Assembly (NCBI RefSeq): GCF_016464425.1
Contig: NZ_JADDKQ010000009.1
Span: 186,001 to 250,000, forward strand
Direction of reading: 5' to 3'
Length of the DNA: 64,000 bases
DNA from: Actinotalea solisilvae
GTDB taxonomy: Bacteria > Actinomycetota > Actinomycetes > Actinomycetales > Cellulomonadaceae
Shown here: positions 59,119 through 64,000 of the stretch, one piece after another
Position numbering within the stretch: the first letter of the stretch is position 1
Layout: each line of letters starts with the position of its first letter
Translations under genes and position numbers: made by a program
The notes under the pieces: model-generated
What the model saw: only the letters and a program-made list of their open reading frames with translations
The model's database searches: none
Told to the model about the DNA's origin: nothing

Positions 59119-60042
59119 GTGGACGGCTGGACGCGCACGAGGCGCAGCACGACGACGGCGCTCGCGCTCGCCGCGATGCTGGCCGGCTGCGCGAGCCTCG
59201 GGGCAGGGTCGGGTGGGGGCACCGAGGACGACGGCGCCGGTCAGCCGACCGGCGGCGAGGAGCAGGGAGGCGGGATGGACGACGTCGACCTCGAGGGCGA
59301 CGGGCTGCTCGTGCGCGTCGCGCGCGGCGGCGGGTTCGTCCCGGTCGGCTGGGCGTTCCAGACGGTCGCGGACCTCACCGTCTACGCCGACGGGCTCGCG
59401 GTGCGCACCGGGCCGACGACGCTCGAGTACCCCGGGCACCTGCTGCCGAACCTGCAGACGCACCGCCTCACGGACGACGAGCTCGACGCGGTCGTCGTCG
59501 CCGCGCGCGACGCGGGCCTGTTCGCCGAGCCGCCGGACTACGGCTTCCCGAACATCACCGACGTCGGCTCCACGACGGTCACGCTGCAGGTCGGGGACCA
59601 GACGTGGGTCCACGACGCCTACGCCCTCGAGATCTCGCTCACCGGTGGCGGCAACGACGGCCTCACCGACGACCAGCGCACGGCGCGCGAGGTGCTCGCG
59701 GGCTTCGTCACCGACCTCGGTGAGGTCCTCGACAGGGCCGAGGAGACCGGCCCGTACGTGCCCGAGCGCTTCGCCGTCATGGCGCGCCCGATCGCCGAGG
59801 GCGAGCCGGGCGGCGACGTCGTGCCCGCGGTCGTCGACTGGCCGGTGGCCGCGCCGCTCGCGGACGCCGACTGCCTCGTCGTCGAGGACGAGGAGGCGGC
59901 GGTGCTCCGCCCGGCCCTCGAGGCCGCTCGCCAGGGTGACCGCTTCGTCCAGGACGGCGTCACCTACGAGGCGTGGGTCCGCGTGCTCCTGCCCGACGAC
60001 CCCGGCTGCCACGGCGACGAGGCGGCGCCCGCGCAGGGCTGA
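59119..60042 (+). CDS. Predicted lipoprotein of unknown function
   Basis: The 307-residue protein has a basic N-terminus, a hydrophobic stretch and the lipobox 'LAGC' with Cys24 as the lipidation site. A Gly/Glu-rich linker (about 29-52) follows. The mature domain has repeated beta-like segments ('FVPVGWAFQTVADLTVYADGLAV', 'TTVTLQVGDQTWVHDAYAL') and two late Cys residues, one near 'DADCLVV' and one near the end, which could form a disulfide. I do not recognise the family. GTG 59119 follows GAGGGGCGGTGGCAC. Confidence 0.8.
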   Translation: MDGWTRTRRSTTTALALAAMLAGCASLGAGSGGGTEDDGAGQPTGGEEQGGGMDDVDLEGDGLLVRVARGGGFVPVGWAFQTVADLTVYADGLAVRTGPTTLEYPGHLLPNLQTHRLTDDELDAVVVAARDAGLFAEPPDYGFPNITDVGSTTVTLQVGDQTWVHDAYALEISLTGGGNDGLTDDQRTAREVLAGFVTDLGEVLDRAEETGPYVPERFAVMARPIAEGEPGGDVVPAVVDWPVAAPLADADCLVVEDEEAAVLRPALEAARQGDRFVQDGVTYEAWVRVLLPDDPGCHGDEAAPAQG

Positions 60043-60044
60043 GA

Positions 60045-60060
60045 CCCCTCCGGTGAGGGG
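60045..60060. terminator. Short hairpin between convergent genes
   Basis: CCCCTC-CGGT-GAGGGG forms a perfect 6-bp stem between the lipoprotein and cimA stop codons. Confidence 0.45.
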
Positions 60061-60072
60061 CCGGGAGGAGCC

Positions 60073-61668
60073 TCAGGACCGGTTCTCGACCCCCGCCTGC
60101 AGCAGCCCGAAGACGACCGAGTCGACGAGCGCCTCCCACGACGCCTCGACCATGTTCGGCCCGACGCCGACCGTGCGCCAGGTCGTCTCGGCGCCCGTGT
60201 CCATGGTCTCGACGAGCACGCGCGTCACGGCGTCCGTGCCGTGCTGGGTGTCCATGATCCGCACCTTGAAGTCGATGAGCTCGAACCGGCTCATCTCGGG
60301 GTACGTGGTCGCGAGCGCCTGGCGGAGCGCGTGGTCGAGCGCGTTGACCGGACCGTTGCCCTCGCCCGTCGAGAGGACCCGCCGGCCGCCGACGTGCATC
60401 TTCACCGTCGCCTCGGCGTTCGCCTCGCTCGGGTTGCCCGGGACGGTCTCGACGATGACGCGCCAGCTCTCGGTGTCGAAGAACCGCGTCCGCTCGCCGT
60501 CGAGCTCCTCGCGCAGCAGCAGCTCGAAGGACGCGTCGGCCGCGTCGTAGGTGTAGCCCTGCGCCTCGGCGTCCTTGACGCGGTTCGTCACGCGCGAGAG
60601 CAGCTCGCCCTGCCCGGCGAGGTCGAAGCCGAGCTCCCGGCCCTTGAGCTCGATCGACGCGCGTCCGGCCATGTCGGAGATGAGCATGCGCATGTCGTTG
60701 CCGATGAGGGTGGGCTCGATGTGCTGGTAGAGGTCGGGGTCGACCTTGATGGCGCTCGCGTGGAGGCCGGCCTTGTGCGCGAAGGCGCTCGCGCCCACGT
60801 ACGGCTGGCGCGCGAACGGCGCGATGTTGGTGATCTCGCTGATCGCGTGCGCGATGCGCGTCACCTCGCGCAGCCCCTCCCCGGCGAGGAGCGCGCGTCC
60901 CTCCTTGAGCTGGAGGTTCGCGACCACCGTGAGCAGGTCGGCGTTGCCGGTGCGCTCCCCGTAGCCGTTGACGGTGCCCTGGACGTGCGCCGCTCCCGCC
61001 GAGACCGCGGCCAGCGTGTTGGCGACCGCGCAGCCCGAGTCGTTGTGGGCGTGCATCCCGAGCCGGCCGTCGACCTCGCGCCGCACCCGCCCGACGATCT
61101 CGTGGACCCAGTCCGGGAGCATGCCCCCGTTGGTGTCGCACAGGCAGACGCACTCGGCGCCCGCCTCGAAGCCGGCGCGCACCGCGGCCAGCGCGTAGTC
61201 GGCGTCGTACCGGAAGCCGTCGAAGAAGTGCTCGGCGTCGACGACGACGCGGCGGCCCTCCCCCACGAGGAACGCGACGGTGTCCGCGATCATGGCGAGG
61301 TTCTCCTCGCCCGTCGTGCGCAGGGCGCGCTCGACGTGGCGGATGTCGTGCTTGGCGACCAGGGTCACCACGGGGGCCTCGGAGTCGAGCAGGGCCCGCA
61401 CCTGGACGTCGTCGGACGCGCGCGTGCCGGCCTTGCGCGTCGAGCCGAAGGCCGCGAGCTCGGCGTTCCTGAGGTCGAGCTCCTTGGCGGCGCGCCGGAA
61501 GAACTCGGTGTCCTTGGGGATCGCGCCCGGCCAGCCGCCCTCGATGAAGCCCACCCCGAGCTCGTCGAGCAGGGGGGCGATCGCGAGCTTGTCCGCGACG
61601 GAGAGGTTCATCCCCTCCTGCTGCGCACCGTCGCGCAGCGTCGTGTCGTAGACGTCGAACTTCTCCAC
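60073..61668 (-). CDS. cimA: Citramalate synthase
   Basis: The 531-residue enzyme condenses pyruvate and acetyl-CoA to (R)-citramalate, entering the threonine-independent route to isoleucine. It has 'VYDTTLRDGAQQEGMNLS', the metal-binding 'GMHAHNDSGCAVAN' and 'GTVNGYGERTGNADL', and a C-terminal regulatory domain like that of 2-isopropylmalate synthase. The opening and length match CimA rather than LeuA. It lies downstream of leuB and ilvE on the same strand, and is preceded by a leader peptide and terminator. The GTG start has only a weak GAGAAG upstream. Confidence 0.94.
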   Translation of the reverse strand: MEKFDVYDTTLRDGAQQEGMNLSVADKLAIAPLLDELGVGFIEGGWPGAIPKDTEFFRRAAKELDLRNAELAAFGSTRKAGTRASDDVQVRALLDSEAPVVTLVAKHDIRHVERALRTTGEENLAMIADTVAFLVGEGRRVVVDAEHFFDGFRYDADYALAAVRAGFEAGAECVCLCDTNGGMLPDWVHEIVGRVRREVDGRLGMHAHNDSGCAVANTLAAVSAGAAHVQGTVNGYGERTGNADLLTVVANLQLKEGRALLAGEGLREVTRIAHAISEITNIAPFARQPYVGASAFAHKAGLHASAIKVDPDLYQHIEPTLIGNDMRMLISDMAGRASIELKGRELGFDLAGQGELLSRVTNRVKDAEAQGYTYDAADASFELLLREELDGERTRFFDTESWRVIVETVPGNPSEANAEATVKMHVGGRRVLSTGEGNGPVNALDHALRQALATTYPEMSRFELIDFKVRIMDTQHGTDAVTRVLVETMDTGAETTWRTVGVGPNMVEASWEALVDSVVFGLLQAGVENRS

Positions 61669-61814
61669 GGTGGCTCTTCTCGTCGAGCGGTGCTGCGGTG
61701 CAGCGCGTGCGGGTGGTGCCGGTGGTGCCGTGACCGACGCGCCGCCCTCCCGGCGAGGGTGGGCCGGGAGCGGGCGGCTCGCGGGTCCGGGGCGTGGGTG
61801 GTGCCCGGACCAAC
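61669..61814 (-). promoter_or_regulatory. Untranslated region between attenuator and cimA
   Basis: These 146 bp between the terminator and the cimA start contain no further gene that I can support. Confidence 0.4.
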
Positions 61815-61843
61815 AAAAAGACCCCCCGGGGTACGGGAGGTCT
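61815..61843 (-). terminator. Attenuator terminator in the cimA leader
   Basis: On the minus strand AGACCTCCCG (61843-61834) pairs with CGGGGGGTCT (61828-61819) over 10 bp, including one T-G pair, with loop TACCC. A run of five T (61819-61815) follows. It is an intrinsic terminator 146 bp before the cimA start and after the leader peptide. Confidence 0.85.
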
Positions 61844-61870
61844 GCGCGCTCGGCGGTGTGCCGAACGCGC
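61844..61870 (-). promoter_or_regulatory. Leader hairpin preceding the cimA attenuator
   Basis: GCGCGTTCGGC and GCCGAGCGCGC form an 11-bp stem with one T-G pair and loop ACACC. It starts at the leader peptide's stop codon and abuts the terminator, so ribosome position on the leader should influence it. Confidence 0.75.
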
Positions 61871-61899
61871 TACTCGATAATGAGGGTGAAGCAGGTCAC
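61870..61899 (-). CDS. Branched-chain amino acid leader peptide of cimA
   Basis: A 9-codon frame, GTG to TAG, encodes MTCFTLIIE, with consecutive CTC-ATT-ATC (Leu-Ile-Ile) codons immediately before a hairpin and terminator. ATT is a rare codon in this very GC-rich sequence, which would make the site sensitive to charged tRNA-Ile. CATCAT lies 6 bp before the GTG (61906-61911), so the leader itself may be leaderless. Confidence 0.75.
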   Translation of the reverse strand: MTCFTLIIE

Positions 61900-61956
61900 G
61901 GGCCGATGATGCCATACCTACGGCACCGTAGGAAGCGCGTGTCCGCCGTCGGCTCC

Positions 61957-61962
61957 TAGGGT
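61957..61962 (+). promoter_or_regulatory. -10 element (TAGGGT) for leaderless transcript
   Basis: TAGGGT is 6 bp before GTG 61969, divergent from the cimA leader. Confidence 0.5.
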
Positions 61963-61968
61963 GGGCCC

Positions 61969-62556
61969 GTGCTCTTCGACGCACGTGACGGCGACGCGAT
62001 CCGGGCCGGGACCGTCACCCTGACCTTCCGGCGGTGGCGGCGCGCGCAGGCGGTCGCGGGCCACCGCTACCGCACGATCCACGGCATCCTCGAGGTCGAG
62101 CGGGTCGACGTCGTCCCGCCCGGGCAGCTCACGCCCGACGACGCCCGGCGCGCGGGGTGCGCGTCGGTGGAGGCGCTGCTCGCGCGGGTGGGTGGGGACC
62201 CGGACCAGCCGCTGCACCGCGTCGCGTTCCACCTCGTCGACGAGCCCGACCCGCGCGCCGTGCTCGCGGCGTCCGACGACCTCGACGACGCCGCGCGCGC
62301 CGAGATCGACCGGCGGCTCGACCGCCTCGACCGCGCGTCGTCGCACGGGCCGTGGACGCGCGCGACGCTCGCGCTGATCGCGGAGCGGCCCGCGGAGCGC
62401 GCGCCCGACCTGGCGGCCTCCGTCGGGCGCGAGACACTCCCGTTCAAGGTCGACGTCCGCAAGCTGAAGAACCTCGGGCTCACCGAGAGCCTGGCCGTGG
62501 GGTACCGCCTCTCGCCGCGCGGCCGCGCGTACCTGGCCGGCCCGGCGTCGTCCTGA
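61969..62556 (+). CDS. ASCH-like protein with C-terminal winged-helix-like region
   Basis: The 195-residue protein has an N-terminal part ('VTLTFRRWRRAQAVAGHRYR', 'GILEVERVDVV', 'LTPDDARRAG') that fits the ASCH/PUA-like RNA-binding fold. Its C-terminal part ('TLALIAERPAERAPDLAASV', 'FKVDVRKLKNLGLTESLAVGY', 'LSPRGRAYL') looks like a winged helix. Such proteins occur widely in actinobacteria without known function; nucleic-acid binding is an inference. The start is set by TAGGGT 6 bp upstream. Confidence 0.8.
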   Translation: MLFDARDGDAIRAGTVTLTFRRWRRAQAVAGHRYRTIHGILEVERVDVVPPGQLTPDDARRAGCASVEALLARVGGDPDQPLHRVAFHLVDEPDPRAVLAASDDLDDAARAEIDRRLDRLDRASSHGPWTRATLALIAERPAERAPDLAASVGRETLPFKVDVRKLKNLGLTESLAVGYRLSPRGRAYLAGPASS

Positions 62557-62564
62557 GACGACGC

Positions 62565-62594
62565 CGCCCGGCCGGCTCGAGAGCCGACCGGGCG
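62565..62594. terminator. Bidirectional terminator between ASCH-like gene and ilvE
   Basis: A 14-bp stem with one mismatch (62565-62578 with 62581-62594) lies between the two convergent stop codons. Confidence 0.6.
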
Positions 62595-62612
62595 GGACCG
62601 CCGTGCGAGGCG

Positions 62613-63764
62613 TCAGATCAGCCGGTGCATCCAGCCGTGGCGGTCCTCGGCGCGCCCGTACTGGATGCCCGTGAGCTGGTCCCGCACCCACGCGGTCACG
62701 GCGCCGGTCTCGCCGTCGCCGACCGTGAGGTCGAAGTCCCCGCTCGCGAGGCGGCCGATCGGCGTGACCACCGCTGCCGTGCCGCACGCGAACACCTCAG
62801 CCACGCTGCCGTCCTCGAGCCCGGCGCGGACCTCGGCGAGCGGGATCGGGCGCTCGTGCACCTCGCGGCCCGCCTCGCCCAGGAGCGTGAGCACCGAGGA
62901 GCGCGTGACGCCCTCGAGGATGGAGCCGTTGAGCGGCGGCGTGGACACCGACCCGTCGGCCCCGACGACGAACACGTTCATGCCGCCGAGCTCCTCGAGC
63001 TCGGTGTTCGTGACCGCGTCCAGGAAGCACACCTGCTCGCAGCCGTGCGCGTACGCCTCCTGCTGCGGCAGCAGGCTCGCCGCGTAGTTGCCGCCGCACT
63101 TGGCGAAGCCCGTGCCGCCCGGCCCGGCGCGGTGGTAGTCCTGGACGACCCAGATCGCGACGGGCTTCACGCCGCTCGAGAAGTACGGGCCGACGGGCGA
63201 CGCGATGACGACGTACTCGACCTCGCGCGCGGGCCGCACCCCGAGGAACGTCTCGGACGCGAACATGAACGGGCGCAGGTACAGGCTCGTCTCGGCGCCC
63301 GAGGGCACCCACGCCGCGTCCGTGCGGACGAGCGCCTCGATGGAGCCGAGGAAGTCGGCCTCGGGCAGCTCCGGCAGCGCGAGGCGCCGCGCGGACGCCG
63401 CCATGCGGGCGGCGTTGGCCCAGGGGCGGAACGTCCAGACCGAGCCGTCGGCGTGCTGGTACGCCTTGAGGCCCTCGAACACCTCCTGGCCGTAGTGCAG
63501 GACGGCGGCCGCGGGGTTGAGCTGGAGCGGCGCGTGCTTCTCGACGCGGTGGTCGCGCCAGCCGCCGTCGGCCGTCCACGTGACGCGGGCCATGTGGTCC
63601 GTGAACACGGTGCCGAAGACGGGCGCCTCCATGAGCGCGGCGCGCTCGGCGTCGCTGCGCGCGGTGTCGCTCGCCCGGACCTCGAAGGCGTGGGCGGCGG
63701 ACTCGCGCACCGGCCCCCCGTCGGTCCCGGCAGCGGTGGCGGAGGTGGGCGTGGTGGTGCTCAT
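62613..63764 (-). CDS. ilvE: Branched-chain amino acid aminotransferase
   Basis: The 383-residue PLP enzyme performs the last step of isoleucine, leucine and valine synthesis. PLP-binding Lys222 lies in 'GFAKCGGNYAAS'. 'YGQEVFEGLKAYQHADG', 'PYFSSGVKPV' and 'LNGSILEGVTRSSVL' are family motifs, and the size fits the group II (mycobacterial/eukaryotic-like) branch. ATG 63764 has AAAGGA upstream. It follows leuB by 79 bp on the same strand. Confidence 0.96.
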   Translation of the reverse strand: MSTTTPTSATAAGTDGGPVRESAAHAFEVRASDTARSDAERAALMEAPVFGTVFTDHMARVTWTADGGWRDHRVEKHAPLQLNPAAAVLHYGQEVFEGLKAYQHADGSVWTFRPWANAARMAASARRLALPELPEADFLGSIEALVRTDAAWVPSGAETSLYLRPFMFASETFLGVRPAREVEYVVIASPVGPYFSSGVKPVAIWVVQDYHRAGPGGTGFAKCGGNYAASLLPQQEAYAHGCEQVCFLDAVTNTELEELGGMNVFVVGADGSVSTPPLNGSILEGVTRSSVLTLLGEAGREVHERPIPLAEVRAGLEDGSVAEVFACGTAAVVTPIGRLASGDFDLTVGDGETGAVTAWVRDQLTGIQYGRAEDRHGWMHRLI

Positions 63765-63843
63765 GTCGATCCTTTCACCAGGCGGTGACCGAGCCGTCGC
63801 GGGCTCGGTCTGACGGTACCGGTGGTGACGGCCGACGGGGGTC

Positions 63844-64000
63844 TCAGCCTGCGACGCGTGCCGCGAGGTCCGACCCGACCTCGGCCGTCGACCGTACTCG
63901 GTCGCCCCGCTCGGCGAGGTCGGCGGCGACGGCGGCCTCGACGCGCGCGGCGGCGTCGTCGAGCCCCAGGTGGGCGAGCAGCATGCTCACGCTCAGCACC
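63844..64000 (-). CDS. leuB: 3-isopropylmalate dehydrogenase, C-terminal end (5' partial)
   Basis: The last 51 codons of a minus-strand gene run off the right edge. The visible protein begins '[20 protein letters not shown]' and ends '...[12 protein letters not shown]', the C-terminus of the actinobacterial LeuB form. Its position just upstream of ilvE fits a branched-chain amino acid operon. Only the C-terminus is available, so the call rests on a short match and on context. Confidence 0.8.
   Translation of the reverse strand, partial: VLSVSMLLAHLGLDDAAARVEAAVAADLAERGDRVRSTAEVGSDLAARVAG

Overview
This 64 kb window is chromosomal DNA of a very high-GC actinobacterium, most likely of the order Micrococcales (Cellulomonas/Cellulosimicrobium/Promicromonospora-like; the genus is inference). 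The signs are strong GC bias at third codon positions, many GTG starts, a WhiB-family gene, a mycothiol-dependent (maleylpyruvate isomerase type) enzyme, and the gene pair whiB1-pdtaS, which is also adjacent in Mycobacterium tuberculosis. There are no insertion sequences, prophage genes, CRISPR arrays or rRNA genes; the sequence looks like core or near-core chromosome.

Layout. 0-3 kb: the end of a secreted repeat protein, then purK-purE. 3-11 kb: an OmpR-type two-component pair, then a NarL-type two-component pair followed by an ABC ATPase/FtsX-type permease pair. 11-17.5 kb: an FHA/FtsK (EssC/EccC-like) ATPase, a small membrane protein, whiB1 and pdtaS. 17.5-20.5 kb: a DUF2505 protein, a LacI regulator with a CebR/CelR-like operator in front of it, and an APC permease. 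20.7-28.9 kb: a tightly overlapping four-gene operon of two large FtsX-type permeases and two ATPases. 28.9-33.1 kb: flavodoxin, aldo/keto reductase, VanY-type peptidase, glutamate dehydrogenase. 33.1-33.6 kb: an extreme poly-G/poly-C tract, then tRNA-Glu(CTC) and tRNA-Gln(CTG). 33.8-39.7 kb: gamma-glutamyltransferase, TSUP transporter, HAD hydrolase, gltX and a fumarylacetoacetate hydrolase family gene. 39.7-49.4 kb: membrane acyltransferase-like protein, methyltransferase, rnhA, mycothiol-dependent enzyme, an uncharacterised conserved protein, a beta-propeller protein, a DUF3516 helicase, ybaK, DUF5655 and YccF. 49.5-52.7 kb: a carboxymuconolactone decarboxylase gene, a uridine kinase-ECF41 sigma fusion, and yggS. 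52.8-59 kb: a fused double ABC exporter, NUDIX, lipoate ligase and a glutathionyl-hydroquinone-reductase-like protein. 59-64 kb: a lipoprotein, cimA with a leader-peptide attenuator, an ASCH/winged-helix-like protein, ilvE and the end of leuB.

Three regulatory systems stand out. (1) One open frame joins a uridine-kinase-like P-loop domain to a complete ECF41 sigma factor (WLPEP, DGGG and NPDKL motifs). The neighbouring carboxymuconolactone decarboxylase gene carries a perfect ECF41-type promoter, TGTCACA-N16-CGTC. (2) cimA is preceded by a nine-residue leader peptide with consecutive Leu-Ile-Ile codons, a perfect 11-bp hairpin and an intrinsic terminator, which is the layout of a branched-chain amino acid attenuator. 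(3) Thirteen genes have TAnnnT placed 6 (once 7) bases before an ATG/GTG start, which implies widespread leaderless transcription; I used this to choose several starts.

The leuB-ilvE-cimA and gltX-tRNA blocks at the right and centre are central amino-acid metabolism. The ABC/two-component modules probably handle envelope stress or export. The rest are housekeeping and uncharacterised actinobacterial genes.
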